DNA of 44,394 nt from Panacagrimonas sp. (GTDB taxonomy: Bacteria > Pseudomonadota > Gammaproteobacteria > Nevskiales > Nevskiaceae), in assembly GCF_020697055.1 (NCBI RefSeq), contig NZ_JAJFBP010000041.1, forward strand, positions 1 to 44,394, read 5' to 3'. The number at the start of each line of letters is the position of its first letter. The stretch's first letter is position 1. The position numbers and the translations under genes were made by a program. This document shows, piece by piece, positions 36,108 to 44,394 of the stretch. The notes under the pieces are model-generated. The model was given only the letters and a program-made list of their open reading frames with translations. It was not told the origin of the DNA and made no database searches.

Positions 36108-36168
36108 CATCGGCCGCAGGTCGCGCGGCGGGGGCCGCGCAATGACGGCATCGCATCAGGGAGATCGC

Positions 36169-37263
36169 ATGGACTCACGTGTGGCGCCCTCGCTCGACGT
36201 GGCGGGGTCGAGGCCGACGCCAACGCCGGAACGATTCGAGTTCACCGGCAGCGGCGGCGAGTATTTCCGCATCTGGATCGTCAACCTGCTGCTCACGATC
36301 CTGACGCTGGGCATCTATTCGGCGTGGGCCAAGGTGCGCCGGCTGCAGTATTTCAGCCGTCACACGCGCGTCGCCGGCAGCGTGTTCGACTACCACGGCA
36401 AGCCGATGGCGATCCTCATCGGCCGCCTGATCGCGCTGGGCCTGTTCGCGATGTACAGCCTCGCCAACGCCGTGCCCGGACCGCTGCTGCTGCTGGTGCT
36501 GGTGATCCTCGCCGTGCTGTTGCCGGTGCTGCTGCGCAATTCCTTCCGCTTCCGGTTGCACAACACCAGCTATCGCGGCATCCGCTTTTCGTTCCGCGGA
36601 ACCGTGGGCGAGGCGTACATCACGTTCCTGCTGTTCGGAATCCTGACGTTCGGCACGCTGTACCTGCTGGCGCCGATGTTCCATCACCGCATCAAGTCGT
36701 ATCAGCACGGTTACGCGTGGTTCGGCCGCACGCCGTTCAGGTTCGACGCGGGCATCGGCGCGTTCTACTGGGTGTACGTCCTGGTGGGGCTGGTGTTCAT
36801 CGGCGGGGTCATCGGCGGCGCCGTGCTGTTCGGCGGTGCGTTCGCGGCGCTGGTGCCGGCGTTGGGAGAAAAGGGCGTCGAGCCCGATCCGGCGGTGATC
36901 GCGCCGATCATCTTCGGCGTCGTCGCGCTGTTCGTCGGCTTGTCGCTGATCGTCGGCCCGCTGTTCCAGGCGCGCATCGGCAACCTGGTGTGGAACCACA
37001 CGCGCCTGGGCGAGCACCGCTTCGAGAGCCGTCTGCACTTCCTGCCGCTGCTGGGCATCGGCGTATCGAATTTCCTGATGGTGGTGCTCACGCTGGGTCT
37101 GTTCATGCCCTGGGCGGCGGTGCGCCTTGCGCGCTATCGCGCCGAGTGCATGACGCTGCTGCCGGCCGAACCGCTCGACCAGTTCGTCGCCGACACCTCG
37201 GCCGAGGTCGCCGCCACCGGTGAGGAAACCGCCGAGTTGTTCGATTTCGACGTGGGCTTGTGA
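36169..37263 (+). CDS. YjgN-family membrane protein (DUF898)
   Basis: The 364-residue protein has about six to eight membrane helices and family motifs FEFTGSGGEYFRIWIVNLLLTILTLGIYSAWAKVRRLQYF (N-terminal, in pieces from about residue 24 to 63), FRLHNTSYRGIRFSFRGT (about 124-141) and PWAAVRLARYR near the C-terminus. The function is unknown. ATG 36169 is preferred over 36142 because GGGAG lies 8 bp upstream. Its TGA stop overlaps the GTG (37260) of the following M48-type frame by 4 bp (GTGA), a normal coupling in this gene pair. Confidence 0.88.
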   Translation: MDSRVAPSLDVAGSRPTPTPERFEFTGSGGEYFRIWIVNLLLTILTLGIYSAWAKVRRLQYFSRHTRVAGSVFDYHGKPMAILIGRLIALGLFAMYSLANAVPGPLLLLVLVILAVLLPVLLRNSFRFRLHNTSYRGIRFSFRGTVGEAYITFLLFGILTFGTLYLLAPMFHHRIKSYQHGYAWFGRTPFRFDAGIGAFYWVYVLVGLVFIGGVIGGAVLFGGAFAALVPALGEKGVEPDPAVIAPIIFGVVALFVGLSLIVGPLFQARIGNLVWNHTRLGEHRFESRLHFLPLLGIGVSNFLMVVLTLGLFMPWAAVRLARYRAECMTLLPAEPLDQFVADTSAEVAATGEETAELFDFDVGL

Positions 37264-37512
37264 GGTCCCTTCGCGCGAGCTACAGCGATGGGCGCAGCGC
37301 GATGGTGCACGAGGTCCAGCTGGTCCCGATCCACGGGCATGTCTGGGTACAAGGCGCAACGATCGACCGGCGCGCGCCGATCGGATCGGTCGAGATCGGA
37401 GAACGCCTGGGCCGCGCGCCCCGCCTGATCCGCTTCGACGACGGCGCGGTCTGCGAGGTGCCGGACGGCCCGTCGTTCGACGAATGGCTCGCGAGCATCG
37501 GGTATCGCCGTC
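37260..37512 (+). pseudogene. N-terminal domain of M48 protease, out of frame with the protease domain
   Basis: Starting at GTG 37260, coupled to the yjgN stop, the frame encodes a DUF7092-like beta domain: YSDGRSAMVHEVQLVPIHG, GSVEIGERLGRAPRLIRFDDGAVCEVPDG, FDEWLASIG. This domain normally precedes the membrane helix and peptidase of YjgN-linked M48 proteins. After residue ~80 the frame loses its character, while the continuing membrane and protease sequence is in the +1 frame (from about 37501: GIAVVAVVASGFAGYRWGLP). The original frame has no stop until 39293. Compared with my memory of intact homologues, about 20 residues with a Trp-rich juxtamembrane segment and half the helix are missing, so a frameshifting deletion near 37500 is likely; an assembly error is possible. 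Confidence 0.6.
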
Positions 37513-38223
37513 GTGGCGGTCGTGGCCAGCGGCTTTGCCGGATACCGGTGGGGTCTGCCGTTGCTGGCCGACGAGCTGGCGCGCCGTACGCCCGCGGTGG
37601 TCACCGAGACGCTGTCGCAACAGACGCTGGCGCTGCTGGACCGGCACCTGCTCGAGGCCACCGCGTTGCCGGAGGAGCGTCGTCGTGCGCTGTCCGCGGG
37701 GTTCGCGCGCCTGGATCCGGGAAACCGCGCGCAGCTGCTGTTTCGCGCGGGTCCCGACATCGGCCCCAACGCGATGGCGCTGCCGGACGGCCGCGTCGTG
37801 CTGCTCGACGAGCTCGTGGCACTGGCCAAGGACGACGAAGAGGTCCTCGCGGTGCTCGCGCACGAGCTGGCGCACGTCGATCGACGTCACGGACTGCAGC
37901 TGATGATCCGCGGCGCGGCGCTCGGTGCGTTCGTCGCATGGTGGCTGGGAGATTTCAGTCCGCTGATCGCCAGCGCACCGGCGGCGCTGCTGCATGCGCG
38001 CCATTCGCGCGAGCTCGAGACCCAGGCCGATGGCGACGCGGCGCGTACGCTGCGCGCCATCGGCATTGCGCCGTCGCGCCTGGCCGACATCCTCGAGCGC
38101 CTTGCACGCGAGCACGGCGAGCGACCCGGGAGTCGGCCCGGCGCGGACGAGGAGTGGGCGGACTATCTGTCGTCGCACCCGGCGACGCGGCGCCGCATCG
38201 AGGCGCTGCGCGGCGAGACGTAG
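37513..38223 (+). CDS. M48-family zinc metallopeptidase domain (frame-shifted from its N-terminal domain)
   Basis: From GTG 37513 the 236-residue frame encodes a complete M48 peptidase domain: GPNAMALPDGRVVLLDELV, HELAH with His117, Glu118 and His121, and the third zinc-ligand region SRELETQAD (Glu169 likely), then YLSSHPATRRRIEALR. It begins inside the short hydrophobic segment AVVASGFAGY and lacks the usual upstream beta domain, which is in another frame. Membrane-tethered M48 peptidases of this type are linked to envelope quality control. If translated from 37513 it might be soluble or poorly anchored. It may not be expressed as an independent protein, because no clear Shine-Dalgarno is seen. 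Confidence 0.75.
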   Translation: MAVVASGFAGYRWGLPLLADELARRTPAVVTETLSQQTLALLDRHLLEATALPEERRRALSAGFARLDPGNRAQLLFRAGPDIGPNAMALPDGRVVLLDELVALAKDDEEVLAVLAHELAHVDRRHGLQLMIRGAALGAFVAWWLGDFSPLIASAPAALLHARHSRELETQADGDAARTLRAIGIAPSRLADILERLAREHGERPGSRPGADEEWADYLSSHPATRRRIEALRGET

Positions 38224-38231
38224 CGAGCGCC

Positions 38232-38723
38232 CTACGCGCGATCGGCGCGCGCCTCGGCAATCGCGGCGGTCAGCGCGCGTGCCAGCTCGTCCATGTCCTG
38301 GAAGCCGGCGATCACCACGCGACCGCCCTCGGCGGAGCGCAGTTCGAGGCTTCGCACCGCGCCGCTCGAGCCGCCGCCGTGATAGCGCACGCGCTGCAGC
38401 GACAACTGTGCATAGGGCAGGCGGTGGCAGGCGGTGCCGATCCACATCTCGATGGCGTCGGCGCGCAGGCGCAGCACCATCGTCGGCGCCGCGCGGCGCG
38501 CCCATTGCAGCGAGGACATCTCGACCGCCGCGTACACCGCGATCAGCAGCGCTGCGAAGCTCCAGGCCATCATGCGGGTGCGCTCCGGCACCCAGGCGTT
38601 CACCGCGGCGCCGAACAGCGCCACCAGCAGCGCCACCACGACGACGCGCAGCAGCAGGCGACGGATCGACGCCGTCATCACGGCGTGGCGATCGACCCCG
38701 AATTCGCGCCAGGCGGTCTTCAT
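38232..38723 (-). CDS. PH-like membrane protein of unknown function
   Basis: A 163-residue protein with two membrane helices near the N-terminus (about 20-40, LLLRVVVVALLVALFGAAV, and 48-66, WSFAALLIAVYAAVEMSSL) and a C-terminal strand-rich domain (MVLRLRADAIEMWIG ... LPYAQLSLQRVRY ... RVVIAGFQDMDEL) that resembles bacterial PH-like domains. Not assigned to a named family. Its ATG overlaps the MFS stop by 1 bp (TGATG), so it is coupled to that gene. Its stop lies 8 bp from the M48 stop on the other strand. Confidence 0.7.
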   Translation of the reverse strand: MKTAWREFGVDRHAVMTASIRRLLLRVVVVALLVALFGAAVNAWVPERTRMMAWSFAALLIAVYAAVEMSSLQWARRAAPTMVLRLRADAIEMWIGTACHRLPYAQLSLQRVRYHGGGSSGAVRSLELRSAEGGRVVIAGFQDMDELARALTAAIAEARADRA

Positions 38724-39976
38724 CACAGGCGAACCGAGAACAAGGGACCGGAGCGGCGCCAGACGAAGGCCACGGTGGCGAACGTCGCGCCGGCGCCGAA
38801 GATCACCGACGGGATCACGCCGAGCAGCTTGGCGGCCACGCCCGACTCGAATGCGCCGAGCTCGTTCGACGCCGAGATGAACACGCTGTTGACCGCCGCC
38901 ACCCGTCCGCGCATGTGGTCCTCCGCCAGAGCCTGGAGAATGGTGCCGCGAATCACGACGCTGATGCTGTCGAACGCACCGGTCGCGATCAGCGCGACGA
39001 TCGACAGCCAGAAGCTGTTCGACAGGCCGAACACCAGTGTCGCGACGCCGAATCCGAGCACCGACCAGAGCAGGTTGCGCCAGGCATGGCGCGTCGGTGG
39101 CAGCCACGCGCAGATCAGCATCGTGGCGACCGCGCCCACCGCGGGCGCGGAGCGCAGCACGCCCAGGCCTTCGGGACCGACGCGCAGGATGTCTTCGGCG
39201 AAGATCGGCAGGATCGCCATCACGCCGCCGAACAGCACCGAGAACATGTCCAGCGAGATCGAGTACAGGATGATCGGCGTGCGCCAGACGTAGGCCAGGC
39301 CGTCGCGCAGGCTGGTCCAGAGATCGTCGGTTGCGACCACGCGTCGCGCCGCCTCCGGCGGATCGATCGAGCCGATCAGCACGATGTTGAGGCAGATCAA
39401 GGCGAGCACGAGCACCAGCGTGCCGCTCAAGCCCACGCCGGCGAGCGCGAATCCACCGAGCGCGGGCCCGACGATCGCGCCGAGCTGCCAGGACATGCTC
39501 GCCCAGGTCGCCGAGTTGCCGTAGTGCGCACGCGGCACCAGGAAGGGCTTGAGCGAGGACGACGCGGGGCTGTAGAGACCGCGCGCGAGGCCTTCGACGA
39601 ACACGACCAGGTAGATCAGCTTGGCGAAATGCGCATCGCCCAGGTGCGGTCGAACGAACGGCAGCGAGGCGACCAGCAGCATCACGCTGCCGCTGGTGAA
39701 GACCAGGCCGGCCGCCTGCATCATCCGGCGCTTGTCGCGGCGATCGGCCAGGTGGCCGCCGAACAGCGCCAGTCCCATGAAAGGCACCGCCTCGGCCAGG
39801 CCCAGCAACCCGAGCGAAAGCGGATCGCGGGTGATCAGGTACAGCGTGTAGCCCAGCGCCACGCGCTGGATCTGCAGCGCGCCGGTGATCAGGAGCGTGC
39901 CGCCGAGCAGGTTGCGGAAGTTGGGAAAGCGCAGCGCCGCGAAGGGATCGTGGCGCGATACGGATTCGGCGGACAT
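38723..39976 (-). CDS. MFS transporter (EntS/DHA3-like exporter)
   Basis: The 417-residue protein has about 12 membrane helices. FAALRFPNFRNLLGGTLLI at the N-terminus and the loop GGHLADRRDKRRMM (about 62-75) match the motif A of the MFS_3/EntS group, and the second half has DHMRGRVAAVNSVFISASNELGAFESG (about 346-372). Members export siderophores, macrolides or other small molecules; the substrate is unknown. ATG 39976 is chosen at the conserved N-terminus; the frame is open upstream. It ends with TGATG overlap into the PH-like protein. Confidence 0.9.
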   Translation of the reverse strand: MSAESVSRHDPFAALRFPNFRNLLGGTLLITGALQIQRVALGYTLYLITRDPLSLGLLGLAEAVPFMGLALFGGHLADRRDKRRMMQAAGLVFTSGSVMLLVASLPFVRPHLGDAHFAKLIYLVVFVEGLARGLYSPASSSLKPFLVPRAHYGNSATWASMSWQLGAIVGPALGGFALAGVGLSGTLVLVLALICLNIVLIGSIDPPEAARRVVATDDLWTSLRDGLAYVWRTPIILYSISLDMFSVLFGGVMAILPIFAEDILRVGPEGLGVLRSAPAVGAVATMLICAWLPPTRHAWRNLLWSVLGFGVATLVFGLSNSFWLSIVALIATGAFDSISVVIRGTILQALAEDHMRGRVAAVNSVFISASNELGAFESGVAAKLLGVIPSVIFGAGATFATVAFVWRRSGPLFSVRL

Positions 39977-40040
39977 GCGGCGCGCATTGTCGCAGACGCC
40001 GTATCTTCGGCCACGTGTCCGATCGCCTCCGAGGCTGCCG

Positions 40041-40589
40041 ATGAGAACGACCCTGCTGGCACTGGCCGCGCCCGTGTTGGCCGCCTGCACCCAGCCGGTC
40101 ACCGAGCGCGAGCGCGCGATGTTCCTGGAGGCCGCGGACCTCGCCGAATGGGGTTACCAGGGCGAGGTGCGACCGCAGGACGAAAAGGTGGCGTCCGTGC
40201 GCTCGGTCGACGGAACGCGCGAGCTCACCTACGCGTACGAATCGTCCGATCCGCGGCAGCCGCTGTACGTGAACGTATCGGTGACGCTCCAGGGCAACAT
40301 CGTCGCGGCGCGGCTGCAGGGGATCGCGCAGGACGTCGGCGTGGGCATCGGCCTGCGCAACGGCGGCGTGACGGAACGTCCGATGGCCGGCGGCCAGGTC
40401 TGGGGTGACGCGAGCGAGCTCCAGGCGCTGATGCTCGGCGACGACGTCGTGGGCCACCGCTTCTCCGCGCGCGCAGGCGGGCGCACCTATCACCTCGTGA
40501 TGTCGGGCCTGCACACCGACGACGCCGAGACCTGGGACGAGATGATCGGCCCGCAGATGCGCGCGTTCCTGGACTACGCGCCGCGCTGA
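40041..40589 (+). CDS. Hypothetical lipoprotein
   Basis: A 182-residue protein with a short signal peptide and lipobox VLAAC (Cys16). The mature part is mixed alpha/beta with ELTYAYESSDPRQPLYVNVSVTLQ and MSGLHTDDAETWDEMIGPQMRAFLDY. No family recognised. It diverges from the MFS gene (64 bp) and converges on ompA through a shared hairpin. Confidence 0.75.
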   Translation: MRTTLLALAAPVLAACTQPVTERERAMFLEAADLAEWGYQGEVRPQDEKVASVRSVDGTRELTYAYESSDPRQPLYVNVSVTLQGNIVAARLQGIAQDVGVGIGLRNGGVTERPMAGGQVWGDASELQALMLGDDVVGHRFSARAGGRTYHLVMSGLHTDDAETWDEMIGPQMRAFLDYAPR

Positions 40590-40605
40590 GGGCCAGGCAA
40601 AAGAG

Positions 40606-40635
40606 AAGGCCCGGACGATTGCGCGTCCGGGCCTT
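40606..40635 (-). terminator. Intrinsic terminator between the lipoprotein gene and ompA
   Basis: AAGGCCCGGACG (40606-40617) and CGTCCGGGCCTT (40624-40635) form a 12-bp perfect stem with a 6-nt loop. On the minus strand CTCTTTTG follows it, so it best terminates the OmpA-family gene. On the plus strand the trailing sequence is not T-rich, but the stem may still act on both transcripts. Confidence 0.8.
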
Positions 40636-40658
40636 CGGGTCCTGCTACCGCAGAGGTC

Positions 40659-41801
40659 TTACCTGCGGCCCGGCTGGCTCAGCACCCGGAACTCCACGCG
40701 ACGGTTCTGCGCGCGACCGGCGTCGGTGTCGTTGGTGGCCACCGGCTGTTCTTCGCCGTAGCCCTTCGACACCAGCTGCGACGGTGCGACGCCCTGAGAG
40801 ATCAGGTAGGTCTTCACCGACGACGCACGGCTGGTCGACAGCTTCTGGTTGTACGCGTTGGTGCCCTTCGAGTCGGTGTGACCGGCGATCTCGACCGTCA
40901 GGTCCTTCTGGCTCGTCAGACCCTTGGCGACATCGTTCAGCACGCTCTTGGCTTCAGGCGTCAGCGTCGACTTGTTGAACTCGAAGTTGACGTTCTGCAG
41001 CACGATGGTCTGCGCATCACGCACGCATCCCGTCGCATCGACCTTCAGACCGCGCGTCGTGTTCGGGCACTTGTCGAGGTAGTCGGGCACGCCGTCGCCA
41101 TCCGAATCCAGCGGGCAACCGCGCGTATCCACCTGCACGCCCTTGGGCGTATTGGGGCACTGGTCGACCGAGTCGAGCACGCCGTCGCCATCCGAATCCT
41201 TCGGTGCCGGAGGCGGCGCAACCGGCGGCGGAGGAGGCGGCGGCACCACGGCCGCGGGCTTCTGGAACGTGTACTGCAGGCCCAGGCCGGCGACCGCGTC
41301 GTCGTAATGACCGTCGTCCAGGCCCAGCTCGCTGTCCGGGAAGAACGCGACGTAACGGCCTTCCGCACGGATGCCCCAGCCACGGCCGAGGTTGAACAGC
41401 AGGCCCAGGCCGGCGTTGGCGTAGCCGTTGTCGGCGCGATCGGCGCCTTCCGACTCGAGGCGGTTGTAGCCGCCACCGATCAGGAAGAACGGCGTCACGT
41501 TGCCCTTGGCGAACGGCACCATCAGATCGATGCCGGCGCCGTACTGCTTCACGTACTTGGCGAAATCGTCCTCGGGATCCGCGCCGTAGCCGAACGCGTT
41601 GAACTCGAGGTTGAGGTTGGAGGCCAGCGGAATGCCGAAGTAGCCGCGTGCACCGCCGCCGTCATCGAGTTCCAGATCCTTGTCGGGGAAATAGCCCAGA
41701 CCCATCAAGCCGACGTACTTCGAATCGTCGAACGATTGGGCCGAAGCAGCCGTACCCATGCACAGCGCGGCAATCGCGCACAAACCACTCAGTGTCTTCA
41801 C
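40659..41801 (-). CDS. OmpA-family outer membrane protein with TSP3 repeats
   Basis: The 380-residue protein has a signal peptide (MKTLSGLCAIAALCMGTAASA), an N-terminal beta-barrel (about 22-195), a Pro-rich linker (VVPPPPPPPVAPPPAP), two thrombospondin-3-type calcium-binding repeats (DSDGDGVLDSVDQCPNTP and DSDGDGVPDYLDKCPNTT), and a C-terminal OmpA peptidoglycan-binding domain (VNFEFNKSTLTPEAKSVL, IAGHTDSKGTNAYN, RAQNRRVEF). It anchors the outer membrane to the cell wall. GTG 41801 gives the signal peptide and has a GAGG Shine-Dalgarno; an upstream start at 41858 is unlikely. A 7-bp dyad (41832-41838 with 41860-41866) lies in the leader region. Confidence 0.94.
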   Translation of the reverse strand: MKTLSGLCAIAALCMGTAASAQSFDDSKYVGLMGLGYFPDKDLELDDGGGARGYFGIPLASNLNLEFNAFGYGADPEDDFAKYVKQYGAGIDLMVPFAKGNVTPFFLIGGGYNRLESEGADRADNGYANAGLGLLFNLGRGWGIRAEGRYVAFFPDSELGLDDGHYDDAVAGLGLQYTFQKPAAVVPPPPPPPVAPPPAPKDSDGDGVLDSVDQCPNTPKGVQVDTRGCPLDSDGDGVPDYLDKCPNTTRGLKVDATGCVRDAQTIVLQNVNFEFNKSTLTPEAKSVLNDVAKGLTSQKDLTVEIAGHTDSKGTNAYNQKLSTSRASSVKTYLISQGVAPSQLVSKGYGEEQPVATNDTDAGRAQNRRVEFRVLSQPGRR

Positions 41802-41945
41802 GGTTTTCCTCTCCCTTCCGGTGAATTGGCCGCCGCAGTTTAGCGGTTCACGCAACAATCTGCGGCAAGATCAAATACGTGCGCTTTTTGACGCGCGCGC
41901 ATGAATCTCAACTGAACCGGCATTTCGTGCGCCCGGCGTAGGGTG

Positions 41946-43532
<1,587 letters not shown>

Positions 43533-43676
43533 GGCGAAACGGCGGGATGCGCGGCGCGCGAGTTTACTGGAAGGCGCGGGCCATAAGGCCGTCGATCCCG
43601 CGACGGGCGCCGCGCCGAGGGTGGCGGGGACCGGCGCACCGGGGTGGCGCGCCCGGACCATCCGCTAGAGTGGCGC

Positions 43677-44394
43677 ATGGTCGACGAGCCTCCCGACGAG
43701 CCTGCGAAGGGCGCTCTGCCGCGCGGACGCGTCGCCTTCGTCGTCACCGACATCGACGGCTCCACCGCGCTGCAGCGGCGGCTGGGTCATGCCTTCCCCG
43801 CCGCGCTGGCGCGCTACCGCGAACTGCTCGACCACGCCTGCACGCGCCACGCCGGGCGGGTCGCGGCGGTCCGCGGTGATGCCACGCTCTGCGTCTTCGC
43901 CAACCCGCTGGCGGCCATCGCCGCGTCGATCGAGGCGCAGGCCGCCATCGAGGCCGAACGCTGGCCCGGTGGTGCGCGGCTCTCGGTGCGGGCGGGGCTG
44001 CACGTCGGCGACGCCGAGCCGTTTCGCGGCACCTACGTGGGCCTCGCGGTGCACCAGGCGATGCGCATCGCCGCGGCCGGGCACGGTGGCCAGATCCTGC
44101 TGTCGGAGGCGAGCGTCGAGGCGACGCACGGGCGTCTGGCGGGCGGCTGCACGCTGCGCGAACTGGGTCGCTTCGGACTCAAGGATTTCGCCCGGCCCGA
44201 GACGCTGCACCAGCTGTGCTATCCGGGATTGCGTTCGCACTTTCCGCTGCCGCGCACGCTGTCGATCCGCGGGCACAACCTGCCGTCGGCGCCGTCGCCG
44301 TTCGTGGGCCGCAACGATCTGCGCTCGCGCCTGGGGCAGCTGCTGCGCGAGCGGCGCATCGTCAGCGTCGTGGGGCCGGCCGGCACCGGCAAGA
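43677..44394 (+). CDS. Class III adenylate/guanylate cyclase fused to a P-loop ATPase, 3'-truncated by window edge
   Basis: The 239 visible residues run off the right edge. A class III cyclase catalytic domain occupies about 18-180: metal-binding Asp25 in VVTDIDGST and Asp68 in VRGDATLCVF, then GLHVGDAEPFRGTYVGLAVHQAMRIAAAGHGGQILLS-like text (about 107-143, in pieces). The transition-state Arg130 (AMRIAA) is present, but the Asn usual four residues before it is His126. After a Pro-rich linker (SAPSPFVGRNDLRSRL) comes an ATPase Walker A, GPAGTGK (233-239), as in STAND/AAA-type fusions. These often continue with TPR repeats, here beyond the window. TAGAGT ends 5 bp before the ATG, which suggests a leaderless transcript. 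Confidence 0.85.
   Translation, partial: MVDEPPDEPAKGALPRGRVAFVVTDIDGSTALQRRLGHAFPAALARYRELLDHACTRHAGRVAAVRGDATLCVFANPLAAIAASIEAQAAIEAERWPGGARLSVRAGLHVGDAEPFRGTYVGLAVHQAMRIAAAGHGGQILLSEASVEATHGRLAGGCTLRELGRFGLKDFARPETLHQLCYPGLRSHFPLPRTLSIRGHNLPSAPSPFVGRNDLRSRLGQLLRERRIVSVVGPAGTGK

Noticed and set aside
37260..39293. 677-codon plus-strand frame as one protein
   Set aside because: Only its first ~80 codons have family character. The remainder is out of frame with the M48 gene and antisense to the PH-like and MFS genes.

Overview
The window is a GC-rich, tightly packed bacterial chromosome segment of 44.4 kb. It fits a gammaproteobacterium of the Xanthomonadales (Lysobacterales) type, judging by high GC, frequent GTG starts, ubiquinone synthesis (ubiA), the outer-membrane assembly lipoprotein BamD, a TSP3-repeat OmpA porin, PrfC, HrpA, YceH and REP palindromes of the CCCTCTCCC type. 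This placement is inferred from gene content and style; no rRNA or other phylogenetic marker was compared. I saw no rRNA, tRNA, CRISPR array, prophage or transposase gene.

Layout. 1-4.5 kb (+): the 3' part of a secreted Ig-like/beta-propeller protein, a zinc-free MDR oxidoreductase, a PEP-mutase/isocitrate-lyase-fold enzyme and a DUF533 protein. 4.5-14.4 kb (-): pyrF, an EamA transporter and a CrtC-like hypothetical form one coupled unit; then hrpA, flanked by REP palindromes; then an EF-hand protein, yceH and bamD. 14.4-15.4 kb (+): rluD, divergent from bamD. 15.4-20.6 kb (-): ubiA, an unusual 22-bp inverted repeat, then recG, ridA and terC with overlapping stops and starts, and a class I glutamine amidotransferase. 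20.7-23.2 kb: a YhhN lysoplasmalogenase, a possible small RNA, and a PhzF enzyme between two small lipoproteins. 23.3-29.3 kb: mnmG (+), then on the minus strand parB, a CapW/BrxR-type WYL regulator, a YgjP zinc peptidase and a GIDE-domain membrane protein. 29.4-33.7 kb (+): folE, an acyl-ACP desaturase with an SDR, and a LOV-domain hybrid histidine kinase. 33.7-38.2 kb: acylphosphatase, a hypothetical, a MATE exporter, YjgN, and an M48 protease whose N-terminal domain is in another reading frame. 38.2-44.4 kb: a PH-like membrane protein with an MFS exporter, a lipoprotein, an OmpA-family porin, prfC, and the start of a class III cyclase/ATPase running off the right edge.

Most genes are housekeeping (translation, tRNA and rRNA modification, envelope assembly, replication-fork repair, cofactor synthesis). 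The parts most worth a second look are the GIDE/YgjP/WYL set between mnmG and parB with a DnaA-box-like cluster beside it, the frame-split M48 gene, the long C-terminal tail on BamD, the two families of dyad repeats, and the His-for-Asn substitution in the terminal cyclase. Nothing here can be called a new system on sequence alone; the GIDE/YgjP/WYL cassette is the best candidate.
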